A program made the position numbers and the translations under genes. DNA of 64,000 nt from Deltaproteobacteria bacterium. GTDB lineage: Bacteria; Myxococcota_A; Polyangia; Nannocystales; Nannocystaceae. The first letter of the stretch is position 1, and each line of letters starts with the position of its first letter. Shown piece after piece: positions 16,576 through 25,383 of this stretch. The DNA is taken from positions 3,577,501 through 3,641,500 of the forward strand of contig JADJEE010000012.1 of assembly GCA_016709225.1 (NCBI GenBank), in the 5' to 3' direction. The notes beneath the pieces were generated by a model, which did not search any database, was not told where the DNA came from, and saw only the letters and a program-made list of their open reading frames with translations.

Positions 16576-17589
16576 TCAACGCCCTGGAGGCGTTGGCGTG
16601 AGGATGAGACGAATGGTCCGTGCGTGCGCGCGGCGTTGCTTCGCCGTCGCCCAGGTGTCGACCATCGGCTGCGCGTCGATGCGACCGTCGGCGACGCCGT
16701 GGGCGACGAGCCCCTGCACGATCGACCTGGCCTCGGCTTCGACCTCGGCTTCGCCGACGCCCGCGGTTCTCACGTGGACGCCCACGCCGAGTCGGGGATG
16801 CGCCCGCAGGAAGTCAGCTGCCCGTGCGAGCGCGCGCTCGGAGGCGGCGGTCGGGCCGCCACCGACTGTCGTGACCGAGAGCGGCGTTTCGAAGACGAGC
16901 TCCTTGCGCATCCGGTCGACGGCGACTCCTACTTTGCCCCCCGGTTCGGGACAACCGTCGGTATCGTCGTGGCCGTCGTAGGTCTCGCCAGCGTCCGGGC
17001 AAGCATCGTCGAGCACACCAAATCCGTCGCGATCGGTGTCGGCGTCGACGTCCGCCGTCGTCGCGATCCAGTGCAACGAATGCCCCTCGCCGCTCAGCCG
17101 GGCATCTCCCACCAGCAGGCCGACGATCTGGTTGTTGCGGCAGTGCGAGCACCAGCGCAGCTGTGGCACGGCACAGCGCTCGATGCCGAGCAGCCCGGCG
17201 ACCCCGCCGGCGCTATCCAGCGCCCAGCGCAGCTCGGCACGACCGTCGAGTTCGTGGGCGTCGCGGCACTGGCCGGCGCTGCAGTCTTGCACGAGCACGC
17301 GATAGTCCGTGTGCATGGTGCCGAGCAACGCCTCGGGATCGTCGCAGGCGATCGCCCGGGCCAGGGGCTCGCACACCGCCGGGGCTGAACCGCAAACGCG
17401 CGACGCAGCGGCGTCGCATCCGACCGGGCACCGCCGGGCCAACGCGGGTTGCACCGCGACCTCGGCGTCGGGCTCAGCGACCGGCACCACGGCCGCGGGG
17501 AGTCGCTCGAGCGCCGCCGTAGCCGGGGGCACGTTGGACCGGCACGCCGTGGACGCGAGCAGCCACGCGGCACACCCGGCGCGGCGCAT
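16576..17589 (-). CDS. OmpA-like domain lipoprotein
   Basis: A 337-residue protein starting at the ATG at 17587-17589 with lipobox ASTAC. The Cys-rich first half (~25-200) has no family I recognise. Residues ~215-250 contain an Asp-rich, thrombospondin-type-3-like stretch (DTDRDGFGVLDDACPD; HDDTDGCPEPGG), which often precedes OmpA domains. The C-terminal ~110 residues look like an OmpA/MotB-type peptidoglycan-binding fold, with VFETPLSV, ALARAADFLRAHPRLGVGVHVRTAG, and EARSIVQGLVAHGVADGRI. It lies 14 bases after a small membrane-protein gene, probably in one operon. Likely links the outer membrane to peptidoglycan. Confidence 0.75.
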   Translation of the reverse strand: MRRAGCAAWLLASTACRSNVPPATAALERLPAAVVPVAEPDAEVAVQPALARRCPVGCDAAASRVCGSAPAVCEPLARAIACDDPEALLGTMHTDYRVLVQDCSAGQCRDAHELDGRAELRWALDSAGGVAGLLGIERCAVPQLRWCSHCRNNQIVGLLVGDARLSGEGHSLHWIATTADVDADTDRDGFGVLDDACPDAGETYDGHDDTDGCPEPGGKVGVAVDRMRKELVFETPLSVTTVGGGPTAASERALARAADFLRAHPRLGVGVHVRTAGVGEAEVEAEARSIVQGLVAHGVADGRIDAQPMVDTWATAKQRRAHARTIRLILTPTPPGR

Positions 17590-17603
17590 GGCGGCGCGCA
17601 GCG

Positions 17604-17807
17604 TCAAGACGCCGACCGCTTGCCCCGGGCGATCCAGGTGACTCCGGCGCCGAGCATGAACCCGACGGCGACGACGGCGATCGTCAACCCCTGCGAGACC
17701 TCCATCTCGTCCCACACGCGCTGACCCACCACGGCGAATCCCAGACCCGTGAGCAGGCCAAAGGCGATGGCGGTGGCGACTGGGTTGTTGGGCTTGTTCT
17801 GCGTCAT
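17604..17807 (-). CDS. Small two-TM membrane protein
   Basis: A 67-residue protein from the ATG at 17805-17807 (MTQNKPNNPVAT). Two hydrophobic segments (AIAFGLLTGLGFAVVG and LTIAVVAVGFMLGAGVTWIA) are joined by an acidic turn (VWDEMEVSQG), and the tail is basic. The upstream in-frame TTG at 17849 would add 14 residues and is less likely. It is the first gene of a probable pair with the OmpA-like lipoprotein. Function unknown. Confidence 0.65.
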   Translation of the reverse strand: MTQNKPNNPVATAIAFGLLTGLGFAVVGQRVWDEMEVSQGLTIAVVAVGFMLGAGVTWIARGKRSAS

Positions 17808-18122
17808 CGGCCACCCGAGCATCGCACCGTACCGCGCGACGGTCTGCAATGGTTCCTCACGCTGGCACTTCGCTCCAGAGGCAGCGGCTGGTCGCCTGCG
17901 CCGCTTCTGGCGGGAACACGTACGTGGCGAGGTTGCTGGCCGTCTCCACCGTCTCCACGAGTGCGATCGGCGTGTGCGTGAGGCCGCCGCGGGCTGCGAC
18001 CGCGGCTTCGTCCACGCGCTGCTGGGAGGCTTGACGCGGGTCTTTGCGGCCTGGGCTCGATCAATGGCGCGGCGGAGGCGTGCGCTGCCCTCTCCGGCGG
18101 ACGAATGCGACGCCGCAGCCGA
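17808..18122. other. Intergenic region
   Basis: 315 bases between the small membrane-protein gene and the 3' end of the beta-helix gene. Nothing supportable was seen: no hairpin with T-run and no coding-like frame. Confidence 0.35.
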
Positions 18123-19346
18123 TCACGGCGGGCCGATCACATCGCCGTCCCCCGCCTCGATCCCATCGAGCACGACTCCACCCGTCGAGCTCCAATACCG
18201 GTTGTCGTGCAGCACCGGCGCATGCGGGCTGCCGGTGCTCACCGCCTGTCGCTTCACCACATTCCCCTCGCCGTCGTTGACGAACACGTTGTGATGCACG
18301 ACGCAGGTGTCGTCGACCCCATCCATGCCGGTCGCATCGCCGTACCAGAAGTCGACGATGGCCGCGGACGCGGCGAGGCGCACGTCGTTGTCGTGGATCT
18401 CGATGTTGGCGGGCGCGACGAAGTTTGGATCGAGGATGAAGCCCCACGTCTGCGTGCCGCGCACGACATTGTCCGCGGCGACCCAGTCGTGGGGTGCGAA
18501 CTGCTCGCCCGGGCCGATGTACACGTGCACGAAGGCCCCGTTGCCGCCGGGCTCGTCGACGTCGTTGTGCAAGATGGCGAGGTTGCGCGGCGCCGTCGCC
18601 TGGGTCTCGCCGCCCGAGAGATAGATCGTGTGGTCGAGCAGCGACCCCGAGCCGTTGCCGTGGAAGTCGTTGCCGACGATGCGCAGGCCGTCGACGTCGC
18701 CGTGCACGCTCACGACGCCGTTGCCGTACTGGTCCATCCAGCCGGTGAGGACGAGGCCCCAGATCTCGAGATCGCGCGTGACATTGCCCCCCACGGCCTC
18801 GATCGTGAACGCGTTGCCACCGGTGTCGCCGTCGGGCGTGCCGGGGCCGACGATCGTTGCGCCGCGATGCGACGCGGCGCGGAGGGTGATGTGCGGCGGC
18901 AGCAAGGGGCGGTCGCCGTAGCTGCTGTAGATCTCCGTCGTGTAGCCGTCGTGGATCCCATCGAGGAACACGACCTCGGTGTCCTCGGGGATGGCCTCGA
19001 TGTGCGCGTCGACGCGGTGCCACGCGGTGGCGATCGTCATGCCGTCTTGGGCATCGTCGCCCGCGGGGCTGACGTAGCGGACGTTCTGCCGCGGCGTGTA
19101 CGACGGTGGCGTGTCGCCGCCGGTCGTTTCGCCGGTGGACGTGCCAGCGCTCGAGGTGCCCGCGCTCGAGGTGTCCGCGCTCGAGGTCGAGGTCGATGTC
19201 GATGCGACGCTGGACGTCGACGTCTCGGTGCTCGCGACCGTCGTCTCGCCGCGTGTCGTGCTGCCGCCGTTGGAGGCTGATGCGTCGTGCGCGTCAGGTG
19301 TGCACGCATGCACCGCGACGAAGAGAACCACGCCACTGCGATGCAC
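18123..19346 (-). CDS. Parallel beta-helix lipoprotein (second copy of family)
   Basis: A 407-residue exported protein. I start at the GTG at 19344-19346, which gives a short signal peptide with AVHAC; the longer frame begins in non-signal sequence. A Ser/Thr/Ala linker of about 60 residues follows. Then VRYVSPAGDDAQDGMTIATAWHRV, the DUF1565-type opening, leads into beta-helix coils (LRIVGNDFHGNG, LAILHNDVDEPG, VAADNVVRG, IEIHDNDVR, VVHHNVFVND). It is related in layout to the proteins at 6384 and 44828. Probably a surface carbohydrate-binding or -modifying protein; no catalytic residues assigned. Confidence 0.82.
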   Translation of the reverse strand: MHRSGVVLFVAVHACTPDAHDASASNGGSTTRGETTVASTETSTSSVASTSTSTSSADTSSAGTSSAGTSTGETTGGDTPPSYTPRQNVRYVSPAGDDAQDGMTIATAWHRVDAHIEAIPEDTEVVFLDGIHDGYTTEIYSSYGDRPLLPPHITLRAASHRGATIVGPGTPDGDTGGNAFTIEAVGGNVTRDLEIWGLVLTGWMDQYGNGVVSVHGDVDGLRIVGNDFHGNGSGSLLDHTIYLSGGETQATAPRNLAILHNDVDEPGGNGAFVHVYIGPGEQFAPHDWVAADNVVRGTQTWGFILDPNFVAPANIEIHDNDVRLAASAAIVDFWYGDATGMDGVDDTCVVHHNVFVNDGEGNVVKRQAVSTGSPHAPVLHDNRYWSSTGGVVLDGIEAGDGDVIGPP

Positions 19347-19440
19347 GGCACGATCGTACCATCGACGGCGTTCGCCGCCGTCGCTCGCGTGGGCGCGGAT
19401 CGTATCCGGGCCCATCGGCCTCCGCCCGCGCCCGGCGAGC

Positions 19441-19521
19441 GCGTGCCGGTCGAGCCGGTGGCGCCCGCGCACGACGCCGACCTCGCGGTCTCGCGCGCGC
19501 CGCTCGTGCGCGCGCCCGCGG
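19441..19521 (+). pseudogene. Fragment of DUF6438-lipoprotein gene N-terminal linker
   Basis: About 80 bp on the + strand closely match 22689-22770 inside the intact lipoprotein gene. Both encode a PVAPA(H/D)D-DLAVSRAPLVRAPA stretch. There is no signal peptide before it and no DUF6438 domain after it. It is a remnant of a duplicated copy. Confidence 0.6.
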
Positions 19522-19529
19522 AAGCGCCG

Positions 19530-19652
19530 CTCGGGTCCACGGCCGCAGCGGCGGTCGCGTCCAAGGACGCTCTCATCTGCCTCGTCGTACGCCGGCCTTT
19601 CGCGCGCCGCTTCGAGCCGACGTCGGCCTGCGCTGGCCGCGAGCTGCCGTGG
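19530..19652 (-). pseudogene. Fragment of photolyase 5' end (duplicated segment, copy B)
   Basis: The minus strand here matches the photolyase start and leader at 14322-14443 without gaps at about 80%. It even has an ATG at the equivalent place and a short peptide ending in VDPSG, like the photolyase's N-terminus. The frame then enters the neighbouring lipoprotein fragment. The 3' end of the LysR gene (stop at 19573) lies inside this segment. Confidence 0.6.
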
Positions 19653-20535
19653 GCGGCGTGACGGGCAGCGGGAGCATCGGCTCGATCAGCTCGCCGAGCG
19701 CGTCGACGAACAGCCGCACCTTGGCCGCGAGATGCGTGCGACTGGGAAACACTGCATACACGGGCGTCGTGAGCGCGGGATCGTGACCGAACAGGACCTC
19801 GAGCTCGCCGCGCTCCACCGCTGGTCGACACACGAGCCCGGGCACGCGCGTGATGCCGACGCCGGCCACCGCCGCTTCACAGGCGACCTCGAGATCGTTC
19901 ACGACCAGGGTGGGCTCGATGCGCGTCCGCACCCCGAGCAACTCCCACTGCTCGATCCTCCGCGTGCCGACGAAGCGCGCCTGGGCCATGGTGTCGCGCT
20001 GCGGGTGTCCGTGGGTCGAGAGGTAGCGGGGACTCGCCACGAAGTACACGTAACCCACGCCGAGCTTGTGGACCGCGAGCGTCGAGTCCTGCAGCTTCCC
20101 GATGCGAATCGCGATGTCGAAGCCCTCCTCGACCAGCTCGACGCGCCGATCGGCGAGCACGAGCTCGACGCGAACCCGGGGGTAGCGCGACAGGAAGCTC
20201 GCGACCACCGGCGCGAGGTAGCGCCGCCCGTAGAGCACGGGCGTCGACACCCGGAGCACGCCGGAGGGCTCGGACTGTCGCTGCTGCACCTCGCGATTGG
20301 CGTCTTCGACCTGCGCCGCGATCGCGCTGCACTTCTCGGCGTAATGTGCCCCCGCGTCCGTCGCTCGCAGGCGCCGCGTCGTTCGCTCGAGCAGCCGCAC
20401 CCCGAGCTGCATCTCGAGCTTCGCGATGCGCTCGCTCGCGGTCTGCTTCGTGATGCCGAGGTGTCGCGCCGCGCCGGTGAAGCTCCCCTCGCGCACCACC
20501 GCCGCGAACAAGATCATGTCGGCCGGTGAGATCAT
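19573..20535 (-). CDS. LysR-family transcriptional regulator
   Basis: A 320-residue LTTR. The N-terminal winged helix-turn-helix (residues ~3-62) reads DMILFAAVVREGSFTGAARHLGITKQTASERIAKLEMQLGVRLLERTTRRLRAT, broken here only by residue count, and is textbook. A coiled linker and the two-lobed effector domain follow (VELVEEGFDIAIRIG; SPRYLSTHG; VVNDLEVACEAAVAGVGIT). The last ~25 residues (RGQRRPTSAR onward) are Arg-rich and encoded inside the duplicated photolyase fragment, so the native C-terminus was probably near PMLPLPVTPP and has been replaced. It is divergent from the NmrA-like/pirin pair with 83 bp between starts, the usual LTTR-target arrangement. Confidence 0.92.
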   Translation of the reverse strand: MISPADMILFAAVVREGSFTGAARHLGITKQTASERIAKLEMQLGVRLLERTTRRLRATDAGAHYAEKCSAIAAQVEDANREVQQRQSEPSGVLRVSTPVLYGRRYLAPVVASFLSRYPRVRVELVLADRRVELVEEGFDIAIRIGKLQDSTLAVHKLGVGYVYFVASPRYLSTHGHPQRDTMAQARFVGTRRIEQWELLGVRTRIEPTLVVNDLEVACEAAVAGVGITRVPGLVCRPAVERGELEVLFGHDPALTTPVYAVFPSRTHLAAKVRLFVDALGELIEPMLPLPVTPPTAARGQRRPTSARSGARKAGVRRGR

Positions 20536-20541
20536 GCGATC

Positions 20542-20558
20542 GTCAAGGTATTCCTGAC
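20542..20558. promoter_or_regulatory. Candidate LysR-type operator
   Basis: The interval between the divergent LysR and NmrA-like starts (20536-20618) contains GTCA-N9-TGAC as part of an imperfect 17-bp dyad, GTCAAGGTATTCCTGAC. LysR proteins bind ~15-bp interrupted dyads in exactly such shared promoter regions. The match is by position and symmetry only. Confidence 0.4.
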
Positions 20559-20618
20559 AAAGAGTCGGAGCAATGCCGGATTGTCGAACCGGCCATCGAC
20601 GCCCAGGCTGGGAGCACC

Positions 20619-21548
20619 ATGAACGACAAGCTCATCGTCGTCGCCGGCGCCAGCGGCAAGCTCGGCCGCCTCATCATCGAAGCAGTGGCCAAGGAACCAT
20701 CGGCGCGTGTGCGTGCGCTGGTCCGCGACAAGTCCAAGCTCGCACTCGCGGGCGCAGGGAACGTCGAGGTGCAGGAGATCGACGTCGCGAACGCCGACCC
20801 CGCCGCCCTGGCCAACGCCGTGCGCGGCGCATGGGCCGTGATCTCCGCGTTGCAGGGAGGGCCCGACATCATCGTCGACGCACAGCTCGGACTGCTCGAG
20901 GCGTCGAAGGCGGCCGGCGCCCGGCGCTTCATCCCCTCGGACTTCTCGTTCGACTTCTTCTCGCTCCCCGAGGGCATCAACGTCAACTCCGACTGGCGGC
21001 GGACGTTCGCCACGCGGGCGCAGGCGCAGGTCGGACCGAGCTTCGAAGTCGTGCACGTCATGCAAGGAATCTTCGCGGACGCGTACGTGCTCGGCTTCCT
21101 CGGTCTGCTCGACGCAGAGGGCCGCGTCATTCGCTACTGGGGCGACGGCAAGACCCCGATCGATTGGACGACCTGGGAGGACACCGCGCGATTTACCGCT
21201 GCGGCAGCGCTCGACGATCGCAAGGTGCCCGAGCAGCTCTTCGTCCGCGGCGATCGCATGGACGTGTTCGGCTTCGCGAAGACGTTCTCGATGGTGCATG
21301 GTCGCGAGCTCGCCACCGAGTGCCTGGGCACGCTCGACGACCTCGCTGCCGAGACCGGACGTCGGCTCGCGCAGGAGCCGGGCAACATGTTCGCGTGGCT
21401 CCCGCTGATGTACGCACGCGGCGTGTTCGGTGGGCAGGCGCTGCTCGGTCCGCTGCTCAACGACAGGTATCCGCAGATCGTCCCCGAGACGGTGGCCCAG
21501 GCGATGGCCCGCGGCGCCATCGGACGCCCGGAGACGAGGACGCCATGA
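20619..21548 (+). CDS. NmrA/isoflavone-reductase-like NAD(P)-binding protein
   Basis: A 309-residue atypical short-chain dehydrogenase. The dinucleotide-binding motif GASGKLGRLI follows the first beta-strand (residues ~4-17). Other family features are ALVRDKSKL, DVANADPAAL, a QLGLLEASKAAGARRFIPSDF stretch, and TTWEDTARFTAAAALDD. These proteins act as NADP-dependent reductases or redox sensors; the substrate is unknown. ATG 20619 has GGAGC upstream. Its stop overlaps the pirin start (ATGA), so the two are translationally coupled, and the divergent LysR is the likely regulator. Confidence 0.88.
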   Translation: MNDKLIVVAGASGKLGRLIIEAVAKEPSARVRALVRDKSKLALAGAGNVEVQEIDVANADPAALANAVRGAWAVISALQGGPDIIVDAQLGLLEASKAAGARRFIPSDFSFDFFSLPEGINVNSDWRRTFATRAQAQVGPSFEVVHVMQGIFADAYVLGFLGLLDAEGRVIRYWGDGKTPIDWTTWEDTARFTAAAALDDRKVPEQLFVRGDRMDVFGFAKTFSMVHGRELATECLGTLDDLAAETGRRLAQEPGNMFAWLPLMYARGVFGGQALLGPLLNDRYPQIVPETVAQAMARGAIGRPETRTP

Positions 21549-22417
21549 CCACTCGCAATGTCGTCGCCGCGACCGCACTCGCGGCATCCCGAATGGCCGC
21601 GGGCTTCCGCACGCGAAGCCTGCGCCACGGATCGACCATCCCACTCGATCCATTTCTCAACGTCGACGAGTTTCACATGTCGACCCCGACGTTTCCGCCC
21701 CATCCTCACGCCGGTTTCTCGGCGGTCACATACATGTTCGAAGCGTCGGACGGTGGGTTCATCAATCGCGACAGCCTGGGCGACCGCTCGCGAATCGAGC
21801 CGGGCGCCATCCACTGGACCCAGGCGGCGCGAGGCATGCTGCACGAGGAGATACCGGAGCACCCAGGCATCGACTGCCACGGGTTGCAGATGTTCGTGAA
21901 CCTCCGCCGCGCCGACAAACAGGCGGCTCCGCGGGCGTTCCACGTCGCGCGCGAACACGTTCCGGAGTGGAGAGCCGATGGCGCGCGTGTCCGCGTGCTG
22001 GCGGGCCGGTGCGGCGACGTGGAATCGCCCCTGGTCGACCTGCTCACGGATGCGCTGCTGCTCGACGTGCAGCTCGACCCCGGGGCACGCGTCTCCCTGC
22101 CGGTGCGGCCCGACCACAACATCTTCGCGATGGCGATCGCCGGCGAGGGCTTCGCGGATGAGCGCGGCGCAACGCTCTCGGCAGAGCCGGGCTCCGATCG
22201 CCATGCGGTCGGCTACGATCACGGCGGCAACACCGTGACGTTCACGACCCAGGGGCGGGCGCTGCACCTGGTGATCGGCGGTGGCACGCCGATCCGTGAG
22301 CCGGTGGTGTTCGGCGGCCCTTTCGCCATGACGAGTGCCGCGGACGTCGCAGAAGCGTTCGCGCGCTACGAGCGGGGCGACATGGGGCAGCTCGACGCTT
22401 CGTTCACCGCGCGCTGA
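21545..22417 (+). CDS. Pirin-family protein
   Basis: A 290-residue bicupin. The N-terminal cupin carries the metal-site motif HPHAGFSAVTYMFE (residues ~53-66) and GMLHEE (His and Glu ligands), equivalent to the two His plus His/Glu set of pirins that bind Fe. The C-terminal domain contains the pirin signature-like ALHLVIGGGTPIREPVVFGGPFAM. Bacterial pirins include quercetinase-like dioxygenases and redox-linked regulators. The ATGA overlap with the NmrA-like gene suggests equal expression and a shared oxidative-stress-type response, which is inference. Confidence 0.9.
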   Translation: MTTRNVVAATALAASRMAAGFRTRSLRHGSTIPLDPFLNVDEFHMSTPTFPPHPHAGFSAVTYMFEASDGGFINRDSLGDRSRIEPGAIHWTQAARGMLHEEIPEHPGIDCHGLQMFVNLRRADKQAAPRAFHVAREHVPEWRADGARVRVLAGRCGDVESPLVDLLTDALLLDVQLDPGARVSLPVRPDHNIFAMAIAGEGFADERGATLSAEPGSDRHAVGYDHGGNTVTFTTQGRALHLVIGGGTPIREPVVFGGPFAMTSAADVAEAFARYERGDMGQLDASFTAR

Positions 22418-22580
22418 GCCTTGGTCGCGTTCCATCATGCGACGACCTGGAGTTCTGCGGTGGAGCGCGAGCGGTTCGGCGAGGCGGCCTGTGGTCGTCG
22501 ACGCGGCGGTCGGGGTCGAAGATCTCGCCTGCCGCGAGCTACGGGGAACTCCGGCGCGTCGCGGTGGTCGGGGAGAGAAC

Positions 22581-23216
22581 ATGCAGCGCTGGAGCTTTCC
22601 GCTCGTGTTGGCCGCGTGCACCAGCTTCGTCGAGCCCGACCCGCTCGTGCTCGCGGAGCCCGCGGTGCCTCCGCGCGTGCCGGTCGAGCGCGTGCCGGTC
22701 GAGCTCGTGGCGCCCGCGGACGATACCGACCTCGCGGTCTCGCGCGCGCCGCTCGTGCGCGCGCCCGCGCAGGGCATCCCGAACGACGCGCGCATCGAGC
22801 TCGCGCGGCGTGCGTGCTACGGCGCGTGTCCGATCTACGACGTGGTGCTCACCGCCGACGGCGTGGTGCGCTTTCACGGCCGACACTTCGTCGCGCAGCA
22901 CGGCGACCGCGAGGCGAAGATCACGACCGCAGCGTTCGCGAAGCTCTGGCGGCGCTTGGTCGCGCAGGACATCGCCGGGCTGCCCACCGCGTCCTCCGAG
23001 AGCGGCCCCGCGGACTGCGAAGAGCTGCGCACCGATCATCCCAGCGCGATCGTGACGCTCACTGCTACCGACGTCGACGCGCGCGTGTTCGACGACCATG
23101 GCTGTCGCGGCAACGAGCGCCTCGAAGCCTTCCGCAAGCTCGAGGACCGCATCGACGCGGTTGCCGGTACCGCGCGTTGGGTCGGGCGCTGCCGCACCGA
23201 GATCTGCCCGCGCTGA
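22581..23216 (+). CDS. DUF6438 domain lipoprotein
   Basis: A 211-residue protein with GGGGAGAG just before ATG 22581. The signal peptide ends at VLAAC. A Pro/Val-rich linker includes a repeated RVPVE unit and is the part duplicated at 19441. From about residue 72 the sequence IELARRACYGACPIYDVVLTADG followed by GVVRFHG matches the DUF6438 pattern of one strand with a C-x-G-x-C-P-x-Y core. The rest forms an alpha/beta domain with two further Cys (CEELR, CRGNER). Function of the family unknown. Confidence 0.78.
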   Translation: MQRWSFPLVLAACTSFVEPDPLVLAEPAVPPRVPVERVPVELVAPADDTDLAVSRAPLVRAPAQGIPNDARIELARRACYGACPIYDVVLTADGVVRFHGRHFVAQHGDREAKITTAAFAKLWRRLVAQDIAGLPTASSESGPADCEELRTDHPSAIVTLTATDVDARVFDDHGCRGNERLEAFRKLEDRIDAVAGTARWVGRCRTEICPR

Positions 23217-23390
23217 AGCGGGCGTCGAGCTGCCCGGCAACCCCCGTGGGCCTCGCGTGGCGTCCCCGCGGTGACGCCCTGGTCGTCGCGACGGGCGGGG
23301 CCAACGCGACACGGCATCGCGTGCTGCGGTTCGCCGCCACGTCCCCCGGTGGGTGACCTGCGACGGCCATCCTGGTAAGGGATCGGCCCG

Positions 23391-24782
23391 ATGCCGCCGA
23401 TGCCCTCGCGCCCGACGATCCCGGTGCTCCTCGTGTTGTCGGCCGGGTGCGCGCCGCTGGTCCCCTTCGGTGACGACGTCGGCACCGACGGCTCGTCGAG
23501 CGCGGACAGCAGCGCCGGTGGCGAGGTCGATGGCGGCGACGATGCGCGACCGACTGGCGAGGTCGGCGGTGAGGTCGGCGGTGAGGTCGGTGGCGAGGTC
23601 GGCGGCGATGTCACCACCGGCGTGGCGGCCTTCTGTGGCGATGGCTTCGTCGATGGCGACGAGATCTGTGACGACGGCAACGCGATCCCCGGCGATGGCT
23701 GCGAGCCCGATTGCACGAACACGCCGGGCCTCCTGGTGTGGTCGCAGACCTTCGACGGCGGCGGCGACGATCGAGCGCGCGACGTGGCGGCATCGATCGA
23801 AGGCGACGTGCTGGTGGTCGGCAACCTCGCGACGGCGAGCGACGACGCCTGGGCGCAGCGCATCACCGCCGATGGTGGCAACGCCGCCGCGGCGCTGCTC
23901 GACCTCGGTGACGACGAATACGCCACCTCGGTGACCGTGGCCGCCGACGGCTCGGTATGGGTCGCGGGCGCGAGCATGGGCGACGATCGCGGGCTGGTGA
24001 TGCGCTGGGACGAGGATCAGTTCACGCAGTTCGACGGCGGACCCGAGGACCTCGCGACCGGCACCGTGTTCGCCAGCACCACCGCCGAGGGCTTCGCGAT
24101 CATTGCGAACACCGGTGGCTTCAATAGCCTCGGCATCGCCGCGCCGCGCTTCGACGCGACCGGCGCCTTGCTCGGCGACGCCATGCTCGCCGATGCCGTC
24201 TTCATCGGCGCTGCAATCCCCGCCGCCGACGGTGGCACGATCCTCACCGGCAACGCGTTCGGTGGCATGGGCATGCCCTCGACGATCTGGCTCGGTTCGC
24301 TGACCGCCGACGGCGGCACCGGCTTCAGCAGCTCGTTCGAGGCCGATCCGGGCATGAATGCCCGCGTGCGCGGCCTCGCGATCGCCCCGGACGGTCGCAT
24401 CGCAGGTGTCGGCACCATGGGCCCGCCGGGGGAGATGGGCCAGCAGGACCGCGGCTGGATCTGGTGGTGGACGCCCGATGGCGTGCCCGACGGCAACGGT
24501 CCGCTCGACATCGGCGGTGCGGCTGCACGTGCGAGCGCGGTCGTCTTCGGCAACCACGGCATGGTCGTCGGCGGCACCACGATCCTGCTCGACGATGGCT
24601 TCGTCGCCGGCCTCGACGACGCCGGCAATGCGCAGTGGGCCTACGCCCTGAGCGGCGATCTCGGCCTCGAGGACGGCATCACCTCGCTCGCGGTGGTGCC
24701 CGGGGTCGGCATCGCCGCGGTCGGCTGGGTCGCCCAGATCGGCACCGGCGAAGACGCGTGGGTCGGACTCTTCACCGACTGA
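23391..24782 (+). CDS. DUF4215-type lipoprotein with propeller-like repeats
   Basis: A 463-residue exported protein. The signal peptide ends at LSAGC. The linker contains four GEVG units encoded by 12-bp repeats. Residues ~81-108 (CGDGFVDGDEICDDGNAIPGDGC) are a DUF4215/myxococcal Cys-rich repeat. The remaining ~350 residues contain repeated strands of the VAADGSVWVAG, IAPDGRIAGVG and AVVPGVGIAAVGW type, as in WD/NHL-like propellers built on delta-60 style repeats. Likely a surface structural or binding protein. It converges on orn with only 8 bp between stops. Confidence 0.78.
   Translation: MPPMPSRPTIPVLLVLSAGCAPLVPFGDDVGTDGSSSADSSAGGEVDGGDDARPTGEVGGEVGGEVGGEVGGDVTTGVAAFCGDGFVDGDEICDDGNAIPGDGCEPDCTNTPGLLVWSQTFDGGGDDRARDVAASIEGDVLVVGNLATASDDAWAQRITADGGNAAAALLDLGDDEYATSVTVAADGSVWVAGASMGDDRGLVMRWDEDQFTQFDGGPEDLATGTVFASTTAEGFAIIANTGGFNSLGIAAPRFDATGALLGDAMLADAVFIGAAIPAADGGTILTGNAFGGMGMPSTIWLGSLTADGGTGFSSSFEADPGMNARVRGLAIAPDGRIAGVGTMGPPGEMGQQDRGWIWWWTPDGVPDGNGPLDIGGAAARASAVVFGNHGMVVGGTTILLDDGFVAGLDDAGNAQWAYALSGDLGLEDGITSLAVVPGVGIAAVGWVAQIGTGEDAWVGLFTD
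23559..23606. repeat. Four 12-bp tandem repeats (GAGGTCGGYGGY)
   Basis: Four head-to-tail units encode Glu-Val-Gly-Gly each. Because units are 12 bp, copy-number change would alter linker length without a frameshift. Confidence 0.9.
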
Positions 24783-24790
24783 CGGGTTGC

Positions 24791-25327
24791 TCAGGGCGCG
24801 ACGAACAGGCGCTCGCGATAGAACCGCAGCTCCGCGATCGACTCGCGGATGTCATCGAGCGCGCGGTGGCTCTCCGACTTCTTCGGCGCCTCGAGCTTGG
24901 GATACCAGCGCCGCGCGAGCTCCTTGATGGTGCTGACGTCGACCAGCCGGTAGTGCAGGTGGGCCTCGAGTGTCGGCATGTGCCGCAGCAGGAAGCGGCG
25001 ATCCTGCCAGATGGTGTTGCCGCACAGCGGCGCCTGCCGTGGGCCGCAGTGCTGGTCGATGAACGCCAGCGTCTGCGCCTCGGCATCGACCAACGACACC
25101 GTCGAGGCCTTGACCGCCGCGGTGAGGCCACTGTCACCGTGGTGCTGGGTGCACCACTCGTCCATCGCGTCGAGCACCGCGTCGCTCTGGTGGATCACCA
25201 GGTCGGGGCCCTCGGCGATGATGCCGAGCTCGGCGTCGGTGATGATCGTCGCGATCTCGAGGATCGCACAGTGGTCGGGATCGAGGCCCGACATCTCGAG
25301 ATCCATCCACACCAGGGGAGCGTTCAC
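24791..25327 (-). CDS. orn: Oligoribonuclease (DEDDh 3'-5' exonuclease)
   Basis: A 178-residue enzyme degrading 2-5-nt RNAs and pGpG. The DEDDh residues are visible: VWMDLEMSGLD (Asp, Glu), CGNTIWQDRRFLLRHMP (Asp), and SHRALDDIRESI (His and Asp). RLVDVSTIKELARRWYP is the Orn-specific segment. Length is standard for Orn (~180). It converges with the DUF4215 lipoprotein gene and is followed upstream by an unrelated lipoprotein gene on the same strand. Confidence 0.96.
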   Translation of the reverse strand: MNAPLVWMDLEMSGLDPDHCAILEIATIITDAELGIIAEGPDLVIHQSDAVLDAMDEWCTQHHGDSGLTAAVKASTVSLVDAEAQTLAFIDQHCGPRQAPLCGNTIWQDRRFLLRHMPTLEAHLHYRLVDVSTIKELARRWYPKLEAPKKSESHRALDDIRESIAELRFYRERLFVAP

Positions 25328-25383
25328 GGCGATCCGCGATCTACCTTGGTTGTCGCGCCGGTGTCACGCGCCGATGTCGATGA

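Noticed and set aside
16577..16595. Hairpin CAACGCC-CTGGA-GGCGTTG at the OmpA-like gene stop
   Set aside because: A 7-bp stem overlapping the stop codon with no T-run; too weak to call a terminator.
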